Shown here piece after piece: positions 34,723 to 45,856 of a stretch of DNA of 64,000 nucleotides. Below the pieces are notes generated by a model. It had not been told where the DNA came from and made no database searches. It was given only the letters and a program-made list of their open reading frames with translations. The DNA is from Theropithecus gelada (Eukaryota; Chordata; Mammalia; Primates; Cercopithecidae): the NCBI RefSeq assembly GCF_003255815.1, contig NC_037689.1, positions 26,213,154-26,277,153 on the forward strand, in the 5' to 3' direction. Within the stretch, counting starts at the first letter, position 1. Every line of letters starts with the position of its first letter. The translations under genes were made by a program, and so were the position numbers.

Positions 34723-34794
34723 AATGAGGTTTATTCTGAGCCAATATGAATGACAACTGCCTGGAGAAAACCCAAATGCAAGAAACTTTGAGCA

Positions 34795-34969
34795 AAAATT
34801 AGCTGGACATGGTGGTGCACGCCTGTGGTCCCAGCTACTCAGGAGGCTGAGGCAGGAGGATCACTTGAGCCTGGGAGGCAGAGGCTGCATGGAGCTATGA
34901 TCATGCCACTGCACTCCAGCCTGGGTGACAGAGTGAGACCCTGTCTCAAAAAATAAAAGAAATAAATTG
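34795..34969 (+). mobile_element. Alu right arm only
   Basis: It starts in the A-rich linker (aaaaattagctggacatgg) and ends 'gagaccctgtctc' plus a tail. It is either a 5'-truncated Alu or a free right monomer. Confidence 0.9.
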
Positions 34970-36508
34970 GCTTCTTCATCAGAGTTGAAGAAAACTGAGA
35001 AGGAAAGATATAGGTTCCCATTAACTGTTTGTCAATTTGTTTTGGAGGTGACCTTGCTGAATACGGCACATCTCTGAGGGAGCCTCTGGCCAAGGGTATG
35101 CCTAGATTTATGCTAGCCAGGGTTCTGAATTGCAGCCATCTGAAGCTGACTGCAATTGATTAAGCAGAAAGAGGTTTACGAAAAGATATTGCATAGATGC
35201 CGAAATTGTTAGGAAGGGCTAGACAAGCAGGCTATAGGGAAATCTTCCGGGAACAATGCCTAAAATAAAGCTCATGAACTGGTCTGACGGAGATGTTGCC
35301 AATTCTGCAGCTGGTCCACAGGCCACTTGGGGAGTTTTTGTCATCTGCAAAGCCACACCATGATGCAACTCTTTAAGTCAAGGCTGTGACCTGCTCCCAG
35401 CATAGCCTGACCGTGGAAACCTGGAAACTCCAGCTGCCGGCAATACCCATAAAAATGCCTATGATTGGAGGAGCCTGAATCACAGGTTTGGGTGCCAAGA
35501 AGCTGCAAATTTGAATTTTCTGAATTCTACCTTGAGTGGATGAGACTCGTAAAACAAGAAATATGCAAGATGTAGCAAGTGAGTACAAAACAAATCAGGG
35601 AGCCAAAAATACAATTTCCCCACCAAAGAAATTTCTGAAGGCATTGAGTAATGTCATGATTGATGAACGCATCTCCTCCTGCTACAAGAAATCTAATCTG
35701 AGTTATGGCTGGTCCGAGATAAATAGATAAACAGAAACAAGACTAGAAGAATAATCCTTGTGTTAGTTTGATGCCAGTAAATGAAATATGAGGACCTAAT
35801 TTTAGAATTAGGAGACACTAAGCTATCTCCTAGTCACTTGGTGTTATATTTTAGAGCTTCATTTAAACATTAACATCAGCCTCATATATGAAAGAAAAAG
35901 TGGTTTAAAATGCAATTGGGAATACTGAAAATATAGGAATAATTAAATACATTTATTCTAAGCTATTTGCAGTTGAATAAACATTTAAAGATGAAAGAAA
36001 AATCCACTTCTTTTTAAAAGGAAGCAAAACCTTTCCTACTGAGAAAAGATGAAGTAGGATGTTCAAGAGCTTAAAAAAAAAGAATTGCAGCTTAAGTGAA
36101 AAAGCAACCCATGCAGTTTTAGAAGAAACGCTGTCCTCAGAAGGAAGTCTTCAGGGAAACCAGCACACACCATTATTCAGAAATAAAAGCCTTTTTTATT
36201 TCCTTAAAACTTCTATTATCTGACATCAGATGTTTTATGTTTTTTTCTAGGTCTACCAGATCCAAATATTCCCCAGTAAAATTTCCTTGAAAAAAACACC
36301 AAGACCGTTCATAAATCCTATCTATATAATGCCTATTAATAAATATTTTTCTATCCTAAATTCTACCTGTGGCAGGAGAGAAACCAGATCCTAGTATACA
36401 TTTTTTCCCCCAAATGATTTCTCCATGGTAAGGTTCACTGAAATTCTAGCCTATCATGGTTATGGAATTGTAAATGCTTTGTAGTTTATTTATTAAATTG
36501 GCATATTA
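34970..36508. other. Mostly unassigned; possible old repeat at 35105-35500
   Basis: The 35105-35500 part ('gattaagcagaaagaggttt', 'gtgacctgctcccagcat') has the feel of an old dispersed repeat, but I cannot name it. A 64-codon frame at 35536-35730 has no recognised domain. Confidence 0.35.
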
Positions 36509-36523
36509 AAAAGAAATAAAAAT

Positions 36524-36683
36524 GGCCAGGTGCAATGCATGAGGCCTATAATCTCAGCATGTTGGGAGGTTGAGGTGGGAGGATTGCTTGAGTGTGGGAG
36601 ACTAGCCTGGGCAACATAGCAAGACCCTGTTTCTACACTGTATATATATATAAAATACAAGTGAGCCCAAAACACAATTCCTC

Positions 36684-36728
<45 letters not shown>

Positions 36729-36916
36729 ACTTGTGTTGTGGCATAGGTGTGGTGGTGTGTGCCTGTGGTCCCCGCCACTTGGGAGGCTGAGGCAGGACGA
36801 TTACTTAAGCCTGGGAGGTTGAGGCTGCAGTGAGCCGTGATCATGCCACTGCACTCAAGCCTGGGTAACAAAGTGAGACCCTGTCTCAAATATAAAATAA
36901 TAAATAGAATAAAATA
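36524..36916 (+). mobile_element. Alu (AluJ-like) with abnormal TA-rich linker
   Basis: Left arm 36524-36636 and right arm 36746-36890 are ordinary. Between them lie about 110 bp of TA runs plus non-Alu text around 'gtgagcccaaaacacaattc'. Flanks resembling aaaagaaataaaa (36509 and 36917 onward) are a probable target duplication. Confidence 0.88.
36687..36724. repeat. (TA)n microsatellite, about 19 units
   Basis: A TA run inside the linker of the surrounding Alu. A shorter TA run lies at about 36641-36652. Confidence 0.93.
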
Positions 36917-36930
36917 AAAAGAAATAAAAT

Positions 36931-37959
36931 ACATCTCCCATAGTTTTCTGGATAGATTACGACCCAGCATCTGGAAGCAAAGAGGTTACCACCCTATGAA
37001 GCTCACGGTTTGGTGACTTAGATTTTTGGTTGATGAAAAGCCTCAATACTCACAGTTCCTTCCCCATGTTGATACCAAGTTTTCCCCCTGTAAAGAGCAA
37101 CTCTATCCTCCTTCCATTTAGAGCTGTTCACCTATGAAAACAGCAATCAAGTATTTTCCAGTTATTCAGCTCTCTCTTGCATACCTCCACCTGCTGAACA
37201 GATTTTCTTGTGGATCTCATGAAGATCCTCTTGACTCCTGCGTATTGAAATGAGCCAGAGTTTGGAGATTGCCTTCCCTATCTTGCTGCCTTCAATGGCA
37301 ATATCTTCCTCAAGTCCATTTTGCCACCAAAATATCTCTCTCCCCTTCATTGTTGATATACCTATGCCCATGGGCTTGACACCGTCTATTGCCGGAAGTA
37401 GATTTTTCCTTTCTTCTAACAGCCTCCAAATTGAGGCTGATGATGTTGACAAGACCAGCTTGATCCTTTGACCCCACAATGTTCCGCTCCTTTTAAAGGC
37501 AGCGGTTTCCAGCCATTTTAAAATCGAGGCATTCCTTTCTTCAGATACCAGTGACTGAAATAGATAATATGAGGCTACTATGGGGAAGGTCAGGTGAGGG
37601 GAAGATCTGTATTCTCATCACTTCCACTCCAAATTCTCATCATCTCAGAGCCTTCTTATCCCATCCATAGTGCTGTAAGTCCTTTGATGGGAAAAGTATT
37701 TTTCTAGATTAATGTGGTGAATTGGAAATAGAATAAGAGGCACCCACAGTCACTTAAATTTTCTGGCAGTGACATTAAACTATGTGAAAAGAGACAGGAA
37801 AAACTAACTTTAAAATATATATTATTTAACCTAACATATGCAAAATTTAACGTGTAATTAATGTAATCATTATTAATGAAATAGTTTATTTTTTCATACC
37901 AAGTCTTTGAAATCCGTGGTGTATTTTCCACTTAGAGCACATCACAGACTGGACCTGCA
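36931..37959. other. Unassigned; holds a 105-codon minus-strand open frame
   Basis: The minus frame 37162-37479 is not explained by Alu, L1 or a simple repeat and is rich in charged residues. I recognise no domain and see no extended coding context or splice evidence. The default view is chance or an unrecognised old repeat or pseudogene. Confidence 0.35.
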
Positions 37960-38035
37960 GCATTGCATGTGCTGAATAGCCCCATGTGATTAGTGGCTAC
38001 CATGCTGGATAGAGCGGTCCCAGATAATACAGCCT
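37960..38035 (+). mobile_element. Possible hAT DNA transposon scrap
   Basis: The text 'catgtgattagtggctacca' followed by 'ctggatagagc' resembles the end of a common mammalian hAT family. It is too short to be sure. Confidence 0.35.
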
Positions 38036-38059
38036 GCTGTCCTTGAAAATGTGCAGATG

Positions 38060-38175
38060 ACCCCTAATGACCTAGTCCCTATCTACCTCTTCAATCTCAT
38101 ATGGTTACATATCCACACCATATGCTTTAAGCCAGTGGAATTATTATTATTGTGAATTGTTGGAACTTGCCAACT
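38060..38175 (+). repeat. Probable LINE L2 3'-end fragment
   Basis: 'aatgacctagtccctatct' then 'acctcttcaatctcat' resembles the conserved L2 3' segment in which GACCTGGCCCCTGCCTACCTC is followed by CAGCCTCAT. Diverged. Confidence 0.45.
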
Positions 38176-38177
38176 TT

Positions 38178-39095
38178 TGAAACCACCTTTGCAAAATTAT
38201 GACAGTAAAAGAAATCTAACACACGTAACTCCATCTTGCTTCTAACCTCCAAGCTGTCCTTAGTCATTCTTGGACACAGGCCAAGCTAACTTTGGAAGGA
38301 ATTTAGTTTATAGTTTAAGCTTAAAGCAAGGATGATAACAGCCCTCTCCAAAACTATCTGTTTCTTTTTTGGAGACTGAAACTACCTTTGTGAAACCACT
38401 GAAAGGGCACAAGATCAGAATTATGGCTCAACCAGGAGTTGAGACCAGCCTGGGCAAGATGGTGAGATCTCATGTCTACAAAACATCAAAAACCTAACCA
38501 GGTGTGGTGGCTTGTGCCTCTGGTCCCAGCTACCCAGGAGGCTGAGGTGCAAGGATTGTTCCAAGAGCTCCATGCTGCACTGAGCCGTGTTTGCGCATTG
38601 CATTGCAGCCTGGGTAACAGAGAGAGACCCTGTCTCAAAAAAAAGAAAAAAAAGAATTATGGAATTATGGCTTAGGAATCATGTAACCAGAGGTCAAAAG
38701 ATTTATAACCTCTCCAATTGCTCCTATAGATAACAGTACTATTGAAAAATGTAAGATTATTGTACCACCTAGACTGGTAACCTATGCCAAGAAACTGGCT
38801 CAACTAATCTTGTGATCTCAACCCAGGAACTGACTCAGGGCTAGAAGACAGGCTTCTACCATCTATGATTTCATCCGTGACCCAATCAATCAGCATTCCC
38901 TATTTCCTAGCACCCTGCCCACCAAACTATCCTTTAAAAACCCTAGCCTCTGAACTTTCAGAGAGACTGATTGGAATAATAAACTTCCATCTTCTGGTTG
39001 ACTAAGCCCGCATTAATTAAACTCTTTCCCTACTGCAATACTGCTGTCTCAGTGAATTGGTGTTATCTGTGCAGCAGACAAGAAGAATCTATTGG
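38178..39095 (+). mobile_element. Solitary class I-like ERV LTR with nested Alu
   Basis: Begins TGAAACCACCTTTG and carries a U3 with 'aactccatcttgcttctaac'. Near the 3' side it has 'taaactctttccctactgca' and 'cagtgaattggtgttatctg', then ends near 'attgggtgataac'. An Alu fragment sits inside (38427-38652). No internal retroviral genes adjoin. Family not fixed. Confidence 0.72.
38427..38652 (+). mobile_element. Alu, 5'-truncated, nested in an LTR
   Basis: It starts within the left arm at 'ccaggagttgagaccagcc' and ends 'gagaccctgtctc' with an A-rich tail. agaattatgg repeats at 38417-38426 and 38653-38662 mark the target duplication. Confidence 0.92.
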
Positions 39096-39113
39096 GTGAT
39101 AACTCTCTCATGC

Positions 39114-39415
39114 TTTTTTTTTTTTTTTTAAATAGTGTTTCACTCTGTCACCCAGGTTGAGTGCAGTGGCACAATCACGGCTCATTGCAGTCTTGAACTC
39201 CCATGCTCAAGGAATCCTCCTGCCTCAGTCTCACAAAAAGCTGGGACCACAGGTGTGCACCAACATGCCCAACTTTTTTTTTTTTTTTTTTTTTTGTAGA
39301 GACAGGATCTTGTTATATTGCCCTGGCTGGTCTCAAACTTCTGGCTTCCAGCAATTCTCATGCCTCGGCCTCCCAAAGTGCTGGGATTACAGGTGAGAGC
39401 CACTGTGCCCACCCC
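39114..39415 (-). mobile_element. Alu (AluJ-like)
   Basis: Antisense Alu with a long T-run (about 23 T) in the inter-monomer linker at 39273-39295 as well as its own T-tail. It ends 'ccactgtgcccacccc'. Confidence 0.92.
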
Positions 39416-39639
39416 AGACATACATATTTCTGAAAGACTTTTCCCTTTCCCTGGGGTACCTGGTCCTGTCCACACACACGGGATTCTGACTAACTCCAAT
39501 ATCCTTTGCAAATCCATTCAGGTGTGATTTCTTATTTCTCCGGAGTTGACACTGTTCCTTTTTCTGCCTGCATCTTGGCATAAATGTATTCAATAAGAAT
39601 AAAAACTTAAGTGTTCTCATTACTTATTGATGATTTAGT

Positions 39640-39995
39640 ATGAAAGAAGACAGCAATACATTTAAAATAGCACCAAAAATTTATGGGGTACTTAGAGATA
39701 GATCTAACATAGCCAAATCTCTTATCAAAAAATTATTAAAATTATATACTTAAAATTATTTAAAAGTGCATTTGAGTAAATGGGAATGTATTCAATGTTC
39801 ATAGATGAAAAGATCCAATAAAGATGGAAATCATTTCCAAAATAGTCTCCCAAGTAAATTTAAATCAATCATGTTCTAAGAAGGGTTTTGAAAAAAAATA
39901 AAAACAAGATTCTTAAAAGCATTTGAAATTGTAAGGAGCAACATGAACCACGGAAAATGTGAAGAAACAGCAATTTTGGACAAGTAAAATTGTAT
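39640..39995 (+). mobile_element. L1M ORF2 fragment
   Basis: 'agacagcaatacatttaaa', 'atagcaccaaaaa' and 'gtattcaatgttcatagat' follow the L1 ORF2 region in which target text reads CAAAGAAATAGAAATACCATG-type sequence. Frames are broken. Confidence 0.65.
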
Positions 39996-40257
39996 CCAAG
40001 AGTTACATCAATTGAAATGATGTGGTGCTTATGCAGGGATAGACCATTAACTCAATTTGGAACTGTGAGAGTCCTGCAATGAGTCCACTGAAAGGCAGAA
40101 GTATGGCATTAACAGAGGAGCTGTCAGAATTCAGTGGGGAGAGAGTGGAATGCTTCTGCAGAGCTGGACATGTAGCTATTCATTGTAGGAGCAAAAAGCT
40201 CTGGTTCACAGAACCAGCTAAAGATTCACAGAAAATCACTGGCATGTGGCAGATTGA

Positions 40258-40775
40258 TTAACAGAAAACAAGGCATACAAATTTATTTATATGCAGGAGC
40301 CTTCAGAATGAAGATTCAACTTCCCAATCAGGGCCAGAAACTTAAATACCATCCTGAGGTTACAGAAGGGATGGGGGTTTGGGTCTTGGGAATACAGGTG
40401 ATGGGAGGAGGAGAGGAGGAAGTCTATCGAGGGACAATAAATGATTAGTAGGGAGAACGACTGGTTCTGGAGACAGAGATTAACTTGTAAATAGCTTTGT
40501 TTGTTTGTTTGTTTGTTTAATTTAAATGATCCTTGGAGACAGTCATTATGTTGTAAAAGGATCTGTTCTGGTGTGATTATACTTTTGGTAATAGATAATG
40601 AGATAAAAGGAGACGAGTAAGAACAATTGTTCTCCTTGGTAGGTCAGTCCTGTCCTTACATAGACGAGGACATTATCTTCCAGCGCTAGTTCGTCTCCAG
40701 GAGTTCTGAATTCAAAGCATTCATTATACTAAGGGAGCCATATATTGGGGTGAAATATTTTCATTTACTTCACCA
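40258..40775. repeat. Dispersed repeat, copy 1 (LTR-like, family unknown)
   Basis: It aligns by eye with 56112-56645 in the same orientation: aggagccttc(a/g)gaatgaag, 'taccatcctgag', 'cagagattaac', and an 'aatgagataaaagg' or 'aatgaggtaacagg' segment. A shared dispersed family is clear. An ERV LTR is likely but not proven. A TTTG array interrupts it. Confidence 0.6.
40496..40518. repeat. (TTTG)n short array
   Basis: About six TTTG units replacing the 'gttttttgttg' text of the sister repeat copy. Confidence 0.9.
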
Positions 40776-41034
40776 TGAGAAACAGAAAAAGAAAATTAAG
40801 TCTAAATGGATCAGAGATTTACTAGCGCAAAGAAAATCTTTATGTCTTTGAAAGAAACCAATCTGGATAAACTTGTGACTTCATGATAGGAAAACATATC
40901 TTGAACATTATAAAAATGACCCAATAAGTGAGTAGAATGATTTTTTTTTTGAATCTATGAAGGAAACGTTTAAATTTTAATTGACATTTCTCCCAATGTG
41001 ATGAGTAATAGTTTATTTGTAAATTAAATAGTAC

Positions 41035-41325
41035 TTTTTTTGTTCTGAGACAGAGTCTTGCTCTGTCGCCCAGGCTGCAGTGCAGTGGCGCGATCTCGGC
41101 TCACTGCAAGCTCGGCCTCCCGGTTCACACCTTTCTCCCGTCTCAGTCTCCCTAGTAGCTGGGACTACAGGCGCCCACCACTACGCCCGGCCAATTTTTT
41201 GTATTTTTAGTAGAGACGGGGTTTTACCTTGTTAGCCAGGATAGTCTTGATCTCCTGACCTTGGATCCACCCGCCTCAGTCTCCCAAAGTGCTGGGATTA
41301 CAGGCGGAAGCCACTGCACCCAGCC
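41035..41325 (-). mobile_element. Alu (AluS/Y-like)
   Basis: Antisense Alu with 'gagacagagtcttgctctgt' and an end of 'ccactgcacccagcc'. Many CpGs remain and divergence is low, so it is among the younger Alus here. Confidence 0.94.
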
Positions 41326-41337
41326 GTGAGCAGAGTG

Positions 41338-42092
41338 ATTTTATGTGTATGTGTGTGTGTGCATATATTTATGTACGTTCTCTGTATATATGAATATATT
41401 CTCTATATTAGTTTATATGTAAGTATATAGATTCTCCATATAAATATATATAATATTTATAAAATAATTTATAATATATATTTATATAGTATATATTTAT
41501 ATGTTATTTTAGAAGTATTCTATATATAGAGTCAATATATATTCATATAAAATCTATAAATTCATATATAGAGAATATATATAAAATATAATATATAAAT
41601 ATATAATTTATAAAATGTATCAGTATATAAATATAAATCAAATATAAAAATGCATAAGATATAGAATATATACAAACTAATATATATAAAATATACATGA
41701 TATATAAATATATCATATAAAAATATCACATATATTTATATATTCATATTATATATACTATATTGATATTATATATCATATGGTTTATATAAATATGGTA
41801 TATTTAGATCACTATATCATATTTATATAAATATATCACATATATTTATAATATATTTATGCCTATAATATAAAATAATATAAATATATTATATGTAATT
41901 AAATTATATATAAATATATTACACATAATATATTTATGTTATATATAATTTATATTACATATATTTATATATAGTATATACTTATATATTATAAATTATA
42001 AGCATGTTATATATAAATATGTGATATATTTATATAAATAAATATACATGATATATATTATAATATATAACATAAATATACATCATAATATA
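41338..42092. repeat. TA-rich low-complexity tract, about 0.75 kb
   Basis: Almost pure A and T, made of irregular TATATA, AATATAT and ATTTATAT words with few C or G. A short TG run starts it. Many small self-complementary segments occur. No gene. Confidence 0.95.
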
Positions 42093-43027
42093 GTTTTATT
42101 ACCTCATCCCTTCACCATTGGACTTTATTTTAAATCACAAGGGACTTTTCATCCTTTCAATTATCAGATGTTTTTTACAGCTGACTGAGAGACCAGCTTG
42201 ACTTGCAAGGGTGCCTTCCAGTAGGGCCATTGTGCCCCACATCTTCAGTCGCACTACCCTACCATGCTAATACCACATATGCTAATGGGAGTCTGACTTG
42301 GTGCTTCAGAGTCAAATGGTTTTACTTCATTACATGCAAAATTAGTGAATGAGAACAACCGTTCTCTATCCTTGGCCATTTGCCGTAAGATCTGCATTGA
42401 CCTTCAGCACTTTGCCAAAATCAATTTATAGATAGGATCGAGAGGTTTTTTAAAGTGCTTTTTGTCTTGCCAATGAATTTTTTTTTAAATTAGTGCAAAA
42501 ACGTATTTGTATGTTAGAGATGTGTCCATCTGCCAGACTTTAGGCTAGACATTGCAGGCTCAAGGTAAGAGGCTACTGATTCGATAAAGATGGAGACTTT
42601 TAATTCAAAGATGTTGTAATTCACAGACGCTTCTCATTGGAGATGCAGATAATGTATAACTTAAGTGGAAACTCCTTAGCAGGCAGTGAGAGTGAAGAGG
42701 AAATGGAAAAGGGGAAGAAGTTTTTAAGAGACAGATAAAACCACAGATGGAAAACCATTCACTAGAAAAAACCCTTTGAGCAGTTGTTCTCTCCAGTTAC
42801 AGAATCTTGTGGTCCTGAGCCCCCATGCCATCCCTAATGCCAAAAAAACAAGCTTTCTACACTCCACTATGTATAATAGCTTAACTCCTCCTTGTAATTA
42901 ATGCCAGAAAAGGACTAGTATACAGGAAGGCCATTTTTGTTCCACTGGCAAAACTATGCCCATCACTGCAGCATTTTTATTTAATTTCATGATACGAAAC
43001 TATAATTCTACAACACTTTTGATTCTC
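42093..43027. other. Unassigned sequence
   Basis: No repeat or gene is recognised. Two ATGCTAAT octamer-like words lie 15 bases apart near 42264-42286. Confidence 0.4.
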
Positions 43028-43228
43028 AGATGGTTTTAAAAATGGAAGTCTCCCTGTACAAGCTCTCTTCTCTTGTCTGTTGCCATGTGAGATGTGTCTT
43101 TCACTTTCCACCATGACTGTGAGGCCTCCCCAACCACGTGGAACTGTGAGTCCAATAAACCTCTTTCTTTTGTAAATTTCCCAGTCTTGGGTAGGTCTTT
43201 ATCAGCAGCATGAAAATGGACTAATACA
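43028..43228 (+). mobile_element. THE1/MST-type LTR, 5'-truncated
   Basis: Only the 3' 200 bp remain, from cagatggttttaaaaatgg through 'ccatgactgtgaggcctccc' to 'actaataca'. The first part of the LTR is missing. Confidence 0.93.
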
Positions 43229-43545
43229 GGAAGTTTTTCAACACTGGTCTCCCTCCTTCCCCACTTTTGGGGTCTCCACCGTTTGTTGTTTCTATCTTTG
43301 TGTCCGTGAGCACCCAATGTTCAGCTCCCACTTATAAGTGAGAACATGCAGGGTTTGGCTTTCTGTTCCTGCTTTAATTTGCTTAGGATAATGATCTCCA
43401 GATGCATCCATCTGGCTGCAAAGGATATGATTGCATTGTTTTTTTATGGTTGCATAGTATTCCATAATTTAGATGTACCACATTTTCTTTACTCAGTCCA
43501 CTCTTGAAGGGCACATGAGTTGGTTCCATGACATGTGCATTTTAA
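43229..43545 (-). mobile_element. L1 3'-end fragment (L1PA/L1PB-like)
   Basis: Antisense L1: 'gagcacccaatgttcagctc', 'ataagtgagaacatgcag', 'ggctgcaaaggatatgattg' and 'ttgaagggcacatgagttgg'. It covers the ORF2 end and the start of the 3' UTR. It directly abuts the LTR fragment. Confidence 0.88.
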
Positions 43546-45530
43546 TTCCCCTTCCTATTTTGTTTGCTTTTGTTTTTAAATAGACATCAAGATTTTTTCA
43601 TTGTTGGGTTCCTCAATGCTAGTATGGAAAGTGGTTCAAAGTAGTCATTTTTCTCATTAGCTATATGGAAAATGAATAAAAAAATGTTGAAACCAGATAT
43701 ATTTTTTGAAATGCTGGAATGCTTGATATTTGTGAGAGAAAAATTAAATGTACGTTTATTTTATGAAATAGAGCAATATTGGCTAGAACAGAATGTAATA
43801 GCTAACCCAAATTTATGACCTTACACTTTCTATCTAGATCTTGCATTCATTGCTCCAGTGCCAGAAGAAATCAAGCCAGTCTCATCAAACAAAATATCTC
43901 ATGCATGTAAAAGTCTAACCGAGAATTTTTCTGCAATGCTTATTCAGGCAATTAGTGAATGTATTAGTAATTATAGAAATTGTTAATTAAATAATTGATT
44001 TGTTAATAGAATAATTTTTTACAAATTGAAAGAGTCTTTGAACTTACTTCAAGGCCAAAAATGATGTGCATGCTATTAATATTTTGGGTATTTTTGAAGA
44101 TATCGTGTTAAATGTAGTAAAAAAATGAATCCAGTATATAACTATACCAAAAGCAATCTCTTGAAATTTTTATCAAATATGCCACTTTGAACCTCTGAGC
44201 TTCATACTCTTAATGGTCAAATGTCTGTGGTAGAACAGACAACCACGTAGAAGTCTCTGTTTAGAGAAAAACGGACTCAGCATCAAGGAAGTCAGTTTTC
44301 TGATCATGACAATTTTTGGATGTCGTTTTGAGAATTATCAGATGCTATGAGAAGGGAAATGACCTCTTATTTGTAACTCTTGATCTAAGAGCTCTCGTCT
44401 TCTGATTCATTTCTGACTCTACCTGTTTAAAACTGTATGGGACAAAACTAAAGAAGAAAAAACATTAGTAGAAACTGTGAGTTGTCATTTGAAATTAACT
44501 GCATTAAATTGAAAGCTACAAAGTGTCATTTTTTCTTTTGAGTTATGGAGTTCATAAGTGAGGATTCAAATGTGGCTTCTAAGCCTTATGAACTATTTTA
44601 TCTATATAAAATAAGTCCTCCAGCTAGTTAGATAATTATACACTAAAATATAGTCATATTGAATGCCTATGATGAAATCACAGGGCAGATTCTAATTACG
44701 GGGTAGAAGGATTTTAAATGTTTATTCACACATGGCATAGATATGCTGTTTGCCCTATTATTTTCTGTGCAAAGATACGTGCATATCCTTTTCCTGTGAG
44801 TTATTTTGGAACCATGTCAGAAGTGGGATGTGAGCTCTTATTGATAAAAGAAGTACTGCATTTCAATAGAAGATATCATTATCTGCAAAGTGAAATGACT
44901 GAGCTGGTTCCACCAGTGATGTATCAATCACAGTTTCTTGCATATTGACATGAGCCAGCACAGCATCACTGTTCAGATAGCTAACTTCACTCCAATCATG
45001 CATGAGATCTAATTTTCACCTCAACAGGAATTAAAGGGTGCATGGGTACATGTTAACTGCAGCAGGCATGATCAGATGCATCCAGGATAAGTGAGAGTCA
45101 TTTTATAAGCCATGTCAGGTCACCCCTCCTCCCTGCCAAAAATTATAAAATTAGATAAAAGTGGGAATGGAGTGGCTATTCCAGTTAAAAGAAACTAAAA
45201 AGAACAAATGTAAAGCGAGATATTTTATTGGATACCTCTGATGAAACTTGGATAGCAATAGTGGCATTTTATGATAGTGGAAAATTTACTTTGTTTTCAT
45301 TTGATGTGTTAGTAGCATTGCTGTGATGCAGGAAAATTTTCTTTTACCTTTGGAGAGAAGCATACTTTTGTATTTGGAGGGTGAAATGCTAGGATTGAAT
45401 TGGTTAAGAATACATGCCAATAACTGCCTATATCTCTATGAATACATGTTGAAATTCTGTATTTCTAAGGCTGGGGAATACTCACAGTCCATGAGTATTG
45501 CAAATTGTATGGAGACATTTTGAAAGGGTC
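43546..45530. other. 2.0-kb stretch with no recognised repeat
   Basis: This is the longest stretch in which I identify no transposon or simple repeat. Frames up to 76 codons occur but none matches a family. It is the best place in the window to look for conserved non-coding DNA. Confidence 0.45.
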
Positions 45531-45825
45531 TGATTAGTCCATTCTCATGCTGCTAATAAAAACATAGCCAAGACTGGGTAATTTATAAAGGAAAGAGGTT
45601 TAATGGACTCACAGTTCCATGTGGCTGGGGAGGCCTCACAATCATGGCAGAAGATGAAGGAAGGACAAAGACACATCTTACATGGCAGCACACAAAAAAA
45701 CATGTGCAGGGGAACACCCCTTCATAAAACCATCAGATCTCGTGAGACTTATTTACTGTCATGAGAACAGCATGGGAAAAACCCGCTCCAGGGATTCAAT
45801 TACCTCCTACAGCTGAGTCCCTTCC
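45531..45825 (-). mobile_element. THE1-type LTR, truncated at its 5' end
   Basis: Starts tgattagtccattctcatg and breaks off after 'ctgagtcccttcc', about 60 bases short of the expected end. It is joined directly to a 31-bp Alu end. Confidence 0.93.
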
Positions 45826-45856
45826 ATGATTACAGGTGTGAGCCACTGCGCCAGCC
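45826..45856 (-). mobile_element. 31-bp Alu 5'-end fragment
   Basis: 'gattacaggtgtgagccact' then gcgccagcc is the antisense of the first bases of an Alu. The rest of the Alu is absent. Confidence 0.85.

Noticed and set aside
34457..34795. Ser/Pro/Phe/Leu-rich frames
   Set aside because: They are pure translations of the GGAA array. The same applies to frames at 5217-5604 (homopolymers), 11550-11780 (ATCT) and 53806-54087 (CTTT).
35707..35718. ggctggtccgag, the first 12 bases of a Y RNA
   Set aside because: The match stops at once. No stem partner or Y RNA 3' end follows.
40079..40261. Short frame with a Cys-Cys-His-Cys pattern, suggesting a nucleocapsid-type zinc knuckle
   Set aside because: The spacing is two residues short of the canonical knuckle, there is no flanking retroviral coding sequence, and the motif is short enough to arise by chance.
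42264..42286. Paired ATGCTAAT octamer-like words
   Set aside because: They differ from the canonical ATGCAAAT octamer and two copies of an AT-rich 8-mer are unremarkable here.
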